From: Caryophanales bacterium UBA5455
GTDB taxonomy: Bacteria; Bacillota_I; Bacilli_A; RFN20; CAG-826
Length of the DNA: 9,959 bases
NCBI GenBank assembly: GCA_002427365.1
Contig: DIQT01000007.1
Coordinates: 134,590-144,548 of the forward strand
Reading direction: 5' to 3'
Numbering within the stretch: the first letter of the stretch is position 1; each line of letters starts with the position of its first letter. Both the position numbers and the translations under genes were made by a program. This document shows, piece after piece, positions 1 through 8,893 of the stretch. The notes beneath the pieces are model-generated. The model ran no database searches, was not told the origin of the DNA, and saw nothing but the letters and a program-made list of their open reading frames with translations.

Positions 1-371
1 ACCTTAAAATTAAATACGATCCATATGGTAAGCATTGCTTATCGATTGAGGGTGAAAATTTAACGAACGCCGAATTTGAAATTAAATTATATTTGCCTTT
101 TGATGTGGTTAATAATAATTACCATCTAAATTATAAAGAACATTTCTTAATAATTTATGATGACTTAAACGAAGCACTCTCGTTTAATTTTGAAATTCAT
201 CCATATGAAGAAAACGGCCTAAAATTTTATGGCGATTTAATTTTAAGTACAAAGTTAGTTGGATATAATGAACAACCAGTCTTTAATGTCGACAATGAAG
301 AATATTCCCCGCTTAGTGATAGTCGTTATTTTAGTGAAGACAGCTTAAAAACAATTATCCAAAAGTTATAA
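1..371 (+). CDS. C-terminal end of an unrecognised protein (5' partial)
   Basis: The frame is open from base 3 to the TAA at 369-371 and carries no stop before that, so the gene enters from the left. It should not be read as a small protein starting at the internal TTG at 93. About 122 residues are visible. They alternate short hydrophobic and polar or aromatic stretches (for example EFEIKLYLPF and FLIIYDD), which suggests beta strands, and they end in a charged helix-like tail (SLKTIIQKL). There is no membrane segment or catalytic motif that I recognise. The next gene begins 12 bases after its stop behind a strong ribosome binding site, so it is almost certainly in the same operon as the sugar genes. 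By context it could be the accessory beta domain of another glycosidase, but this is inference only. Confidence 0.7.
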   Translation, partial: LKIKYDPYGKHCLSIEGENLTNAEFEIKLYLPFDVVNNNYHLNYKEHFLIIYDDLNEALSFNFEIHPYEENGLKFYGDLILSTKLVGYNEQPVFNVDNEEYSPLSDSRYFSEDSLKTIIQKL

Positions 372-372
372 A

Positions 373-377
373 AGGAG
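373..377 (+). promoter_or_regulatory. Ribosome binding site deciding the GH78 start
   Basis: AGGAG lies just after the upstream TAA. It is 6 bases from the ATG at 384 but only 3 bases from the in-frame GTG at 381. The spacing favours ATG 384 as the true start. Confidence 0.75.
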
Positions 378-383
378 ACGGTG

Positions 384-2678
384 ATGAAGCAATTTAAACA
401 AGCCGAACGAGTTTACGCAAAAAAATATTTAGACGAAATGAATATTTCGCTCTTTTTTGTAAGTGAAATTGAGGCGTTGCCTGCTCCAAAATTGTTAATT
501 ACCGGACAAGATGCTTATCAAGTCTTTTTTAATGGATTATTAATATTAAGTGGACCAGCCCGGGCCGCTCACAATTATTATCGAATTGATGAGATTGACC
601 TTCCTCCTTACGAGTCCGGGCGGTTAGTTATCCTCTTAGCGGGTTATCAATGTAATTCTTATCAATATTTAAATCAACCACCATTTTTGCAAGCCGAAGT
701 AATAAATGAAAACAAAGTTATCTTTGCTACTGGAATTAATAGCAAAGCATATTTGTATACGAGCCGTTATCAAAAAGTAACGAGATTTTCTTATCAACGA
801 GCCTTTTCTGAATCATACGTTTTTGATGTTCCGTTTCAAGAAGTTTTGCTAGGAAACGCGATGCCTTATTTACCGGTCGAACTAGTAAAAGTAACTTCCC
901 CAGCGTCGTATTTATCACGTAGCGTTTTATTACCAACGCTTAATGAATTAAAAGGCGAGCATATTGAAAGTGGTATGACAAAGTTCGACACGACCAAAAA
1001 ACCATATCGCGATCGATATATGAGTAGTGAACATTTATTAATTTTCCCAATGAGTGAATGGGAGGTTAATCCTAACGACATCATTTCATCTTTATCTTAT
1101 GAATTAAAGCCGCTTACAACTGATTATTTAACCGCTAATACTTTTATGACATATAAGTTTAACGGCGCAAAAACAGGCTTTATTAAGCTTCAATTAGAAG
1201 TTTTGCAAAGCGCAGAAGTGTTTGTTACATTTGATGAAATTGATATGAGTAATCAAACTAATAGTGATTTAGTAGAAATTGATTTCAAACGTAATACAAC
1301 GCACAACATTATTTCTTATAAGTTAGGCGTTGGTCATCACGAATTAATAAGTTTTGAACCATACACCGTTCATTACTTACGGATTATTGTTTTAAGTGGT
1401 AATGTAAAGGTTAAAAATATTGCTCTTAAAGACTTTTCACACCCCTTAACAAATAGTTTAGAAATTGTCGTTACTAATAAAAAACTACAAGCAATTGTTG
1501 ATGCTGGAAGAGCTACCTTTTCCCAAAATAGTTTGGATATTTTAATGGATTGCCCATCGCGAGAACGTGCGGGGTGGCTATGTGATTCTTATTTTAGCGG
1601 CCAAGCCGAAAAAATAATTACAGGTCATAACCTCGTGGAAGAAAACTTTTTAGAAAACTACGCACTTGCGCCACAATTAGAAACGCTACCGCGAGGTATG
1701 ATTCCAATGTGTTATCCTGGCGAACATCCGGATGGCGTTTATATTCCTAATTGGTCGCTATTTTATATTCTTGAATTGGCGGCGTATAAAAAACGGTATG
1801 GTGATGATGCACTAATTGAAAAATCATTACCAAAGGTAAAGAATCTTTTACAATATTTTGAACAATTTGAAAATGACTTAGGCTTACTAGAAAATTTGGA
1901 AAATTGGGTGTTTGTAGAATGGTCGATGGCGAATGATCCTGCTTTTCTTGCAGGTGTTAACTTTCCAACAAATATGTTGTATTTTGCAACATTAAAAGCA
2001 GCTTCTGAATTATTAAACGAAACAAAACTCATTGAAAAAGCAAACCATATTAAAAAGCAAATTATAGCTTATGGTTATAATAAAAAACGGCATTTATTCG
2101 TCGATAACATGGTCAAAAACGCAAATAATGAATATGAAATAACAAATAATATTACTGAAACATGTCAATATTACGCGTTTTATTTTGGTGTTGCAACACC
2201 GAATGAATTCAAAGAACTAAACGAAATCATTAAAAAAGATTTTGGACCTAATCGTCTTTTAAAAGGCAAATATGAAGATGTTTATTCTTCGAATGCCTTT
2301 ATTGGTAATTACTTGCGGTTAGCAATTTTAAATCGGGAAGAGCTGCATCAGCAAGTATTAGATGAAGTAACACAATATTTTTATCCAATGAGTATAAAAA
2401 GCGGAACGTTATGGGAACACGATTCGCCGCACGCGAGTTTAAACCATGGATTTGCTAGTTACATAATTAATATCGTAATTGAATCATTAAGTGGCTTAAA
2501 AGAAATCGATTATTATAATAAGAAAATTTATGTAAACAAGAAAAAACCTGAACTTGACTTCGTGTTTAAAATTCCATTGGGTGAAAATTGTTTGTCGATA
2601 ATTTCGGCAAATGGAAAGATTACATATAAACAACCCCAAAACTATCAATTATTCATTAATGAAAAGGAGAACGACTAA
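384..2678 (+). CDS. GH78-type alpha-L-rhamnosidase-like glycosidase, cytoplasmic
   Basis: Hydrolyses a terminal sugar, probably alpha-L-rhamnose or a similar sugar, from imported glycosides. The 764-residue product has no signal peptide or membrane segment, so it should act in the cytoplasm. The N-terminal beta-sandwich shows the family's sugar-binding pattern: N50-G51 in FFNG and G57-P58-A59-R60. Further beta domains follow, then an (alpha/alpha)6 barrel from about residue 370 to 690 and a C-terminal beta domain. The catalytic signature DCPSRERAGWLCD (389-401) supplies D389, E394 and D401. These line up with the D, E and D of the characterised Bacillus GH78 enzyme RhaB. GTLWEHD supplies E678, matching its last catalytic Glu. 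The usual GW.GD is GWLCD here, with Cys for Gly. The stop overlaps the next start by one base (TAATG). The family is secure; the sugar specificity is inferred. A decayed paralogue lies at 7425-9601 on the other strand. Confidence 0.87.
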   Translation: MKQFKQAERVYAKKYLDEMNISLFFVSEIEALPAPKLLITGQDAYQVFFNGLLILSGPARAAHNYYRIDEIDLPPYESGRLVILLAGYQCNSYQYLNQPPFLQAEVINENKVIFATGINSKAYLYTSRYQKVTRFSYQRAFSESYVFDVPFQEVLLGNAMPYLPVELVKVTSPASYLSRSVLLPTLNELKGEHIESGMTKFDTTKKPYRDRYMSSEHLLIFPMSEWEVNPNDIISSLSYELKPLTTDYLTANTFMTYKFNGAKTGFIKLQLEVLQSAEVFVTFDEIDMSNQTNSDLVEIDFKRNTTHNIISYKLGVGHHELISFEPYTVHYLRIIVLSGNVKVKNIALKDFSHPLTNSLEIVVTNKKLQAIVDAGRATFSQNSLDILMDCPSRERAGWLCDSYFSGQAEKIITGHNLVEENFLENYALAPQLETLPRGMIPMCYPGEHPDGVYIPNWSLFYILELAAYKKRYGDDALIEKSLPKVKNLLQYFEQFENDLGLLENLENWVFVEWSMANDPAFLAGVNFPTNMLYFATLKAASELLNETKLIEKANHIKKQIIAYGYNKKRHLFVDNMVKNANNEYEITNNITETCQYYAFYFGVATPNEFKELNEIIKKDFGPNRLLKGKYEDVYSSNAFIGNYLRLAILNREELHQQVLDEVTQYFYPMSIKSGTLWEHDSPHASLNHGFASYIINIVIESLSGLKEIDYYNKKIYVNKKKPELDFVFKIPLGENCLSIISANGKITYKQPQNYQLFINEKEND
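2665..2669 (+). promoter_or_regulatory. Ribosome binding site of the isomerase gene
   Basis: AGGAG lies inside the last codons of the GH78 gene, 8 bases before the ATG at 2678, which shares its A with the preceding TAA. This indicates translation coupled to the glycosidase gene. Confidence 0.75.
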
Positions 2679-4081
2679 TGAAAAAGAAACAAACGTTTGC
2701 CCTCTATTTTGGAAACAGAGGCTTTATGCCAGCTGAATTAATTTCTGGTGCACGGCACGAAATGGTTAAAGCTGTTACAGATGCTGGTTATGACTATATT
2801 ATGATGTCGGAAGAAGCAACCCGATATGGGGCGGTGGAAACGCGTGCGGAAGGTCGAATCTACCATGATTGGCTTGAAGAAAATAAAGGTAAGTTTGACG
2901 GTGTTATTTTATGTATGCCAATCTTTGTTGATGAAAATGGAGCAATTACTGCGTTGCGTGATGCGGGCGTACCAATTTTAATGCAAGCATATCCTGATGA
3001 AATTGGAAAGATGGACTTTGCCAGAAGAAGAGATGCTTTTTGTGGCAAATTTTCTGTAACGGATGTTTTTACCCAATATAAGGTTCCATTTACTGTTTTA
3101 AAACCTCATGTTGTTCACCCCTTATCACCAGAGTTTAGACAAAATCTTGATGACTTTGCAGCTATTTGTCGAGTTGTTAACGGAATGAAACGATTCTCAG
3201 TTGGCGCCATTGGTGCACGAACAACGGCCTTTAAAACAGTACGCTTTGATGAAATTGCGCTTGAAAAATATGGTATAACTGTTGAATCTTTTGACTTATC
3301 TGAATTAATTTTTAACGTTCAACAAATGAAAGATGATGATGAACGTGTAAAAGCAAAAGTAGAACGCTTAATTAATTATTCTAACTTTAAACACGTTCCG
3401 CAAAAAAACACCTTAACGTTAGCGAAAGTTGGTGTTTGTTTAGATGATTACATTGATGAATATCAACTTGATGCAATTACGTTAAGATGCTGGAACGAAT
3501 TAGAAACAATTTTACGTGTTAGCCCATGTGTTTTACTATCTGAGTTAAATGATCGGGGCATTGTTGCCTCATGTGAAATTGACTTATGTAGTGCGATTAT
3601 GATGCGGGCGATGTATTTGGCGTCTAATGAGCCAACCGCGTGTTTAGATTGGAATAATAACTATGGTTATGATCCGGATAAAGTAATTTTATTCCACTGT
3701 GGGCCTGTTGCTCAAAGTTTAATGACTTGCAAAGGATGCGTAACCGAACATAAAATGTTTGCAAAAAACGATCCGGGTTCAGGGTGGGGCACGAACGAAG
3801 GCCGCATTCGTGATTTTTCAATGACATACGCTAACTGTCAAACACTAGATGGTAAATTAGTTGTTTACGCTTCTGAGGGCGAAATGCTTGAAGATAACAT
3901 TGAAGACGGTTACTTTGGCTGTGCTGGAGTTGCAAAGATTGATAATTTACAAGACAAATTAATTAAATTAGCACGACTTGGCTTTAAACATCATACAGCG
4001 ATAAGCGTCGGTCACTGGAAAGATGTTCTTTTAGAAGCCTTTAGTACATATTTAAACTATGAAATCGTTTCCATCGACTAA
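2678..4081 (+). CDS. L-fucose/L-arabinose isomerase-family aldose-ketose isomerase
   Basis: Probably interconverts an aldose and its ketose using a divalent metal (usually Mn2+ in this group). The 467-residue protein has the layout of the FucI/AraA-related COG2407 group: two alpha/beta N-terminal domains (about 1-170 and 171-280) and a C-terminal metal-binding barrel domain. Likely metal and active-site elements are E300 in SCEID, D324 in LDWNNN, H340 in FHCGP, and H438/H439 in the C-terminal FKHHTA segment, followed by GHWKD. The length is close to AraA-like proteins and shorter than classical FucI (about 590). It is not the RhaA family of true L-rhamnose isomerases, so the substrate cannot be named from sequence. 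Position between a glycosidase and a sugar kinase supports a catabolic isomerase. The last 23 bases overlap the kinase gene. Confidence 0.85.
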   Translation: MKKKQTFALYFGNRGFMPAELISGARHEMVKAVTDAGYDYIMMSEEATRYGAVETRAEGRIYHDWLEENKGKFDGVILCMPIFVDENGAITALRDAGVPILMQAYPDEIGKMDFARRRDAFCGKFSVTDVFTQYKVPFTVLKPHVVHPLSPEFRQNLDDFAAICRVVNGMKRFSVGAIGARTTAFKTVRFDEIALEKYGITVESFDLSELIFNVQQMKDDDERVKAKVERLINYSNFKHVPQKNTLTLAKVGVCLDDYIDEYQLDAITLRCWNELETILRVSPCVLLSELNDRGIVASCEIDLCSAIMMRAMYLASNEPTACLDWNNNYGYDPDKVILFHCGPVAQSLMTCKGCVTEHKMFAKNDPGSGWGTNEGRIRDFSMTYANCQTLDGKLVVYASEGEMLEDNIEDGYFGCAGVAKIDNLQDKLIKLARLGFKHHTAISVGHWKDVLLEAFSTYLNYEIVSID

Positions 4082-5555
4082 CCCCCCGCTTGTTTATGGT
4101 GGGTTGGATATTGGAACAACCGGCGCAAAGATTAATGTTTTTTCAGACACTCAATTTTTACTAAGTATTTATGAATCATATCCCTCACGTAGAGAAAAAG
4201 ATGCACACACGATAAAAGTTGAAGATATTTTGGGTGTTACAATAAAATTAATAAAAAAAGCTCTTCAAAATGCGCCGACTCTAAGCGCTTTAGGTATTAC
4301 AGCTTTTGGCGAAGCATTTGTTTTACTTGATGAAAATGATGAACCCATCTTTCCGACATATTTATACACTGATCAACGTGGTGATGAAGAGGTTAGTGAA
4401 TTAACAAGGTTAATTAGTAAACAACGCGTGGGCGAAATAACTGGCCAATATCCTCATAAAATGTTTTCCCTTGCAAAACTAATGTATTTTAAGAAACATC
4501 ATCCAAAACAATTTATAAAAGCAAATAAGTTTTGTTTGATTGCGGACTATATTGTTTATAAATTAACCGGAAAGCGTCAAGTTGATTACTCATCTGCAAC
4601 TAGGTCGCAAATTTTTGATATTACATCGTTGAAGTGGTCAAACGAAATTTTACATAAATTAGAAATTAGTGAACAATTATTCCCTCAGCCCGTTCCTGTT
4701 GGTACAAGTGCTGGTTATATTTTAGAAGAAGTTATAAATTGCAGCGCTAAGCAAATTGAAATCTTTTCGATAAGTCATGATCAAATAGCGGCTGCGATTG
4801 GCGCTCATGGATTGGAAGAAGGGGTTATTAGTGATGGATTAGGAACATGTGAATGTTTAACCCCATTAATGCGTAATGTCGATGACAAACAATTATTTAT
4901 TGATCATGGTTATGGGTTAATTCCCTTTTTAGAAGCTAAACAATATGCAAGTTATGGTTTAATTAACACAGGTGGTGCGCTTGTTGAATGGGTTATTAAT
5001 AACTATTTTAGTTATGAATTAGCAAATAGACGTCAGCTTTATGATTATTTGAATGATTTTAATTTGGAATTTCCGCAACAAGCAATGGTTTTACCTCATT
5101 TTGCCGGGGCCGCAACTCCATATATGGATGGTGATGCGTTAGGAGCGATTGTAAATTTGTCATTAGGCTCAACACGTTTTGATGTTTACCAAGCAACGTT
5201 AGAATCACTAAGTTATGAAGCAAAAATCATCCTTGATGAATTACTTACAAAAGGCATAAAAGTTAATAAAATATATGCTTCTGGTGGTGGTTCAAATAAT
5301 GATAAATGGTTACAAATTAAAGCAAACGTTTTTAATTTACCGGTTACAAGGTTGAAGCATAGTGATGCTGGCGCGGTTGGTTCAGCAATGATTATTGGAT
5401 ATCAAAAAGGAATATTTTCTTCGCTTTCAGAAGCGGCGGATATTTTAAATCCACCAGTAAAAACATTTGAACCAGATCCGAAGTTGGTTAGTCGTTATCA
5501 AAACCAATTTAAAAAATATCAATTACTTTATGAAGCATTAAAGGAAGTGAAATAA
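4059..5555 (+). CDS. FGGY-family carbohydrate (ketose) kinase
   Basis: ATP-dependent phosphorylation of a sugar, most likely the ketose made by the isomerase just upstream. The 498 residues are normal for the family. The N-terminal phosphate-binding loop is DIGTTGAK (17-24), and the catalytic base is expected to be D241 in SHDQIAAA. The C-terminal ATPase half carries GGGSNNDKW (409-417) and then DAGAVGSA. ATG 4059 is the first possible start because a TAA stands in frame at 4053-4055. The next candidate, TTG 4104, would cut into the first strand before the DIGTT loop. No clear ribosome binding site precedes 4059, so translation is probably coupled to the isomerase gene. Xylulokinase, rhamnulokinase or fuculokinase-like activities are all possible; the target carbon is not shown by the sequence. 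Confidence 0.9.
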   Translation: MKSFPSTNPPLVYGGLDIGTTGAKINVFSDTQFLLSIYESYPSRREKDAHTIKVEDILGVTIKLIKKALQNAPTLSALGITAFGEAFVLLDENDEPIFPTYLYTDQRGDEEVSELTRLISKQRVGEITGQYPHKMFSLAKLMYFKKHHPKQFIKANKFCLIADYIVYKLTGKRQVDYSSATRSQIFDITSLKWSNEILHKLEISEQLFPQPVPVGTSAGYILEEVINCSAKQIEIFSISHDQIAAAIGAHGLEEGVISDGLGTCECLTPLMRNVDDKQLFIDHGYGLIPFLEAKQYASYGLINTGGALVEWVINNYFSYELANRRQLYDYLNDFNLEFPQQAMVLPHFAGAATPYMDGDALGAIVNLSLGSTRFDVYQATLESLSYEAKIILDELLTKGIKVNKIYASGGGSNNDKWLQIKANVFNLPVTRLKHSDAGAVGSAMIIGYQKGIFSSLSEAADILNPPVKTFEPDPKLVSRYQNQFKKYQLLYEALKEVK

Positions 5556-5557
5556 TA

Positions 5558-6541
5558 ATGAGTATTTTTGACTACACCGGACACCAGCTACAGCTTTATG
5601 GGGTCCAAAAATTAATCATTGCCGAGGGAAAAGGTAAAGGATTAGAAGTGCTTCGCGTTCGGAACCAAAGCGGGTTAGATTTTTATTTATTAATTGACCG
5701 CGCTTTAGATTTTGGTCAGCTTCTTCTTAATGGTGTAAATCTTAGTTATCTTAGCCCCGCCGGCTATGTTCACCCTCATTACTATGACTATGAAGGAAAC
5801 GGCTTTTTAAAATCATTTACAGCTGGGTTCATGACAACATGTGGTTTAACTCAAGTTGGTAGTGCGAACAATGATAATGGCGAAGAACTTCCGCTTCATG
5901 GTACAGTTGCTCATTTACCAGCGAGTAATGTTAGTTATGAACTAACAAACGATGAGATTATTATTAAAGGGACAATTTTTGATGAAACAATTTTCGCTTA
6001 CAAGTTAGTTATGGAAAGAACTATTAAAGTCGCGCTTAAAGAAAATGTTATTCAAATAATTGATAAAATAACGAATCGCGGTGATTTAATTACTCCGCAT
6101 CAAATTATTTATCATTGCAATTTTGGCTATCCGTTTCTAAATGAAAAGACAAAAATAAAAATTAATTCAAAAAATCATTACGGTCGTGATGAAAACGCCA
6201 AACATTTTATAAGTGAATTTGATCAAATTAAACCTCCGACATCCGGGTTTGTTGAACGATGTTATTTCCATCAATTTGATGAAAATAAACCCGGAAATGC
6301 CGAGATTATTAATGATGAAATGAACATTAAAGTCGTTTTATCATTTAACCCGAATGATTTAAATTGTTTAACGCAGTGGAACTTGTTTAATAAACGTGAT
6401 TACGTTTTAGGAATTGAACCCGGGAATGCATTTCCAATTGGTCGAAGTGCCTCTAGAAAAGAGGGAAGTCTTCAATTTATCAATCCAAATGAAAGTGTTA
6501 TACATCAATTAAAGATTAAATTTAGTGAGGTAAAGAAATAA
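5558..6541 (+). CDS. Aldose 1-epimerase-like protein, DUF4432 family
   Basis: Likely a mutarotase exchanging alpha and beta anomers of the pathway sugar; the family belongs to the galactose-mutarotase fold, and its activity is mostly inferred. The 327 residues show the DUF4432 pattern. An early LLIDRALDFG block is followed by LSYLSPAG and then the FMTTCGLTQVG segment. ELPLHGT is followed by LPAS. IIYHCNFGYPFL and a late LGIEPGNAFP complete it. LHG and YHCNFGYPFL supply the conserved histidines expected in the sugar pocket, and the EP segment a likely catalytic Glu. No signal peptide is present, so it is cytoplasmic. The start follows the kinase stop after two bases; AAGGAAG about a dozen bases upstream is a modest ribosome binding site. 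Placement between kinase and aldolase links it to the same sugar. Confidence 0.82.
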   Translation: MSIFDYTGHQLQLYGVQKLIIAEGKGKGLEVLRVRNQSGLDFYLLIDRALDFGQLLLNGVNLSYLSPAGYVHPHYYDYEGNGFLKSFTAGFMTTCGLTQVGSANNDNGEELPLHGTVAHLPASNVSYELTNDEIIIKGTIFDETIFAYKLVMERTIKVALKENVIQIIDKITNRGDLITPHQIIYHCNFGYPFLNEKTKIKINSKNHYGRDENAKHFISEFDQIKPPTSGFVERCYFHQFDENKPGNAEIINDEMNIKVVLSFNPNDLNCLTQWNLFNKRDYVLGIEPGNAFPIGRSASRKEGSLQFINPNESVIHQLKIKFSEVKK

Positions 6542-6542
6542 A

Positions 6543-7373
6543 ATGTTAGTGAATTTAACTACTGTCCTTGCATACGCAAAAGAAAAAGATTGTGCAATTG
6601 GTTCTTTTAATACCCCAACGCTAGAAAGTTTACAAGCGGTTATTCAAAGCGCTGAAGAACTTAATGTTCCCGTAATTATTATGCATGCAGAAGTTCATGA
6701 ACCATGGGCGCCTTTACGCGATATTGGACCAATGATGGTTTTGGCGGCCAAACAAGCAAAAGTCCCCGTTGCCGTTCATTTAGATCATGGTGAACATATT
6801 GATTATCTTGAACAAGCCCTCCAAATTGGTTTTACATCGGTGATGTTCGATGGTTCATTATTATCATACGAAGAAAACGTTCGCTTAACGCGAATTGCAG
6901 TTTCATTAGCAAAAAAATATAATGCTTCGGTTGAAGCAGAAATTGGTGCGCTTGGTAGTCGTGAAGGTGGAGAAAGTACGGGCGGGGCTGTTTATACCGA
7001 TCCAGAACTTGCACTAAGATTTGTTAATGATACGGGTATTGACGCACTTGCGTGTTCATTTGGAACAGCGCATGGTGTTTATAAAGAAAAACCACAACTC
7101 GATTTCGAAAGAATTGAAAAAATAAGCGAATTGACAAATCTTCCTTTAGTAATGCATGGTGGTTCTGGTGTTAGTAAAGAGGATTACTTATGGAGTATTT
7201 CTTTAGGAATAAGAAAAATTAATTATTATACATATATGGCAAAAACAGGAACCGAAGCCGTAGCGACTTACTTACTAGACCATCCGAATGCTTTATACCA
7301 TGAACTTGCGCATATTGCCTTTTTAGCAATGAAAGATAATGCAAAAGAAGCGCTAAAATGTTTTAGTAAATAA
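6543..7373 (+). CDS. Class II ketose-(bis)phosphate aldolase, Fba/GatY family
   Basis: Zinc-dependent retro-aldol cleavage of a ketose phosphate, releasing dihydroxyacetone phosphate and an aldehyde. The 276-residue protein is a single TIM barrel with the whole class II set. GSFNTPTLESL is the N-terminal signature. LDHGEH carries the likely catalytic D81 and zinc ligand H82. MFDGS is at 101-105, and EAEIGALGSREGG contains E133. H177 in GTAHGVYK and H205 in MHGGSG are the other zinc ligands, and K225-I-N-Y-Y-T is the phosphate/substrate loop. It belongs to the fructose/tagatose-bisphosphate type and is unrelated to the FucA/RhaD aldolases of fucose and rhamnose breakdown. The start lies one base after the epimerase stop, with GAGG 12 bases upstream. 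It is the last gene of the forward operon. A housekeeping glycolytic role is possible but its position argues for a dedicated one. Confidence 0.92.
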   Translation: MLVNLTTVLAYAKEKDCAIGSFNTPTLESLQAVIQSAEELNVPVIIMHAEVHEPWAPLRDIGPMMVLAAKQAKVPVAVHLDHGEHIDYLEQALQIGFTSVMFDGSLLSYEENVRLTRIAVSLAKKYNASVEAEIGALGSREGGESTGGAVYTDPELALRFVNDTGIDALACSFGTAHGVYKEKPQLDFERIEKISELTNLPLVMHGGSGVSKEDYLWSISLGIRKINYYTYMAKTGTEAVATYLLDHPNALYHELAHIAFLAMKDNAKEALKCFSK

Positions 7374-7424
7374 AAAACTTTGATGATTTTTGCGTCTATG
7401 TATAAAACTTCGTTTAAAAAAATA
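7374..7424. other. Convergent intergenic gap, no clear terminator
   Basis: About 50 very AT-rich bases separate the aldolase stop from the reverse-strand stop. The only hairpin-like element is a weak AAAC-TTC-GTTT followed by a seven-A run. It has little GC and would be a poor intrinsic terminator in either direction. I see no gene or promoter here. Confidence 0.5.
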
Positions 7425-7811
7425 TTAATTAATTGAAGGAGTAATCTCATTATCTTTAATAGTTATATGAAGAAATCGATTTTCTGAAATTGGTAAAACT
7501 AAATCAAGATTAATACCAAAAGATGAAAGGTTATAATCTTGATTTTTATTTAATAAATCTAGGCCGGTTAACGCATAAACTAACCATCCAATTGAATAAG
7601 AAGCAAAACCATGATTACAACTTGCGGATGGCAAATTATTTTCCCATAAGGTGCCAGTAGTTTTGGCCATCGTAAGGAAATAATGCTTACATTCAGCAAG
7701 AAGTTGTTTACGGTTATTTTCATGCATTAATAAGTCAAGGCGCATATAAATTCCATACATCATATTAGGAGGTGCAAGATAAGAATAAGTATTCTTACGA
7801 TATGGACCCAG

Positions 7812-7814
7812 TTA
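7812..7814 (-). other. In-frame TAA stop, lesion 5 of the pseudogene
   Basis: The frame before (LYKKLIT) and after (LGPYRKN, then YSYLAPP) is the same and both sides align with the intact copy around IIKKDFGPNR. This is a base-substitution type lesion, which a homopolymer miscall cannot explain. Confidence 0.87.
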
Positions 7815-8209
7815 CGTAATTAGTTTTTTATATAATAACAGGTAAGTTTCTTTCGTAATTGTTTCGCACCAAAACAAATAATACTGAGTGACTTCGGTCA
7901 AATTTGAAGTTTTTATTAATTCGCCCATCTCGTTTCTAATTAGATTATCAACAAAAAAATCTCCGTTATCACCAAGGCGTATAATATTAGAATGAATTTC
8001 ATTTGCTTTAAAAAGCATTATTTCATCTTTTAAAAGGAAGCTAGCTTTTTCTAAGGCAAGTGCATAGAGGGCATTTGTGGGAATATTAACACCTCTTGTA
8101 TGTTCATATTCATTCGCTGCACTCCATTCGACAAAAATCCAACTTTCCAAATTTTCTAATAAACCAAATTCATTTTCAAAATTTTCGAAATATTTCAAAA
8201 TTCCAATAA

Positions 8210-8216
8210 TTTTTTT
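8210..8216 (-). other. Frameshift in an A7 run, lesion 4 of the pseudogene
   Basis: With seven A the frame ends SIKKLLEF and stops. With eight A it reads SIKKIIGILKYFENFEN, which matches SLPKVKNLLQYFEQFEN of the intact copy residue for residue. Confidence 0.88.
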
Positions 8217-8893
8217 ATTGATGGTTCAACTAAGGAATGGTCATTATGAAGACAGGCATATTTTTCAACTTCTAAAATATACCATAATGACCAATTAGGA
8301 ATAAAAACTTGATCATAATCATCACTAGGATACACCATTGGAATCATTCCTTTAGGAAGGTTACATTTTTCAAGTAAAGTATAGTTTTCCAAAAATGCCC
8401 GTTCCACTTTATTTTCACTGGTTAAATATAATTCAGCGGTCGATGAAAAATAACTATCGGATAACCAACCAGCGCGTTCCCGCGACGGACAATCAGTTAA
8501 TAAATCAACTGCATTTTGCGCAAAAGTTCGTACTGCATCATTAAATATTAATTCAACATCATTATTATCACAAACAAATTTACATTGTTGAACATCGTGG
8601 TTTTCATAATCAATAATTGCTAATGTTATTTTTGTATTAATGTTTTTAATAACTTTGACATATTTCGCGGTATAGGGCTCTAATGTAAGAACATGATATG
8701 TTCCTTCTTTCGTAAAAGTCCATTTGAAAACGTTATTTGTATTATTTCTTTTATAGTTGACGTCAACATTTGATAAGGACCGATCTAACAATTCATCAAA
8801 TAAAACATAAACATCACTAGGATTTTGACAAGTGATTTCTAAATTAAAGAAACCAGTTATTGCATGCGAAAATTCAAAAATTTCATAATCAAA

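Noticed and set aside
3624..3827. Reverse open frame inside the isomerase gene
   Set aside because: It lies opposite conserved isomerase motifs (DWNN, HCGP) and shows no sign of being a gene; the same holds for the other short antisense frames at 736-1084, 1763-2032, 2860-3048, 6832-7014 and 7268-7450.
7374..7440. Intrinsic terminator between the convergent genes
   Set aside because: The best hairpin has a four-pair stem with one GC pair, too weak to claim.
8077..8298. Forward-strand open frame across the pseudogene
   Set aside because: It is antisense to the conserved GH78 fragments and spans a frameshift in them. It has no ribosome binding site and the protein shows no plausible domain.
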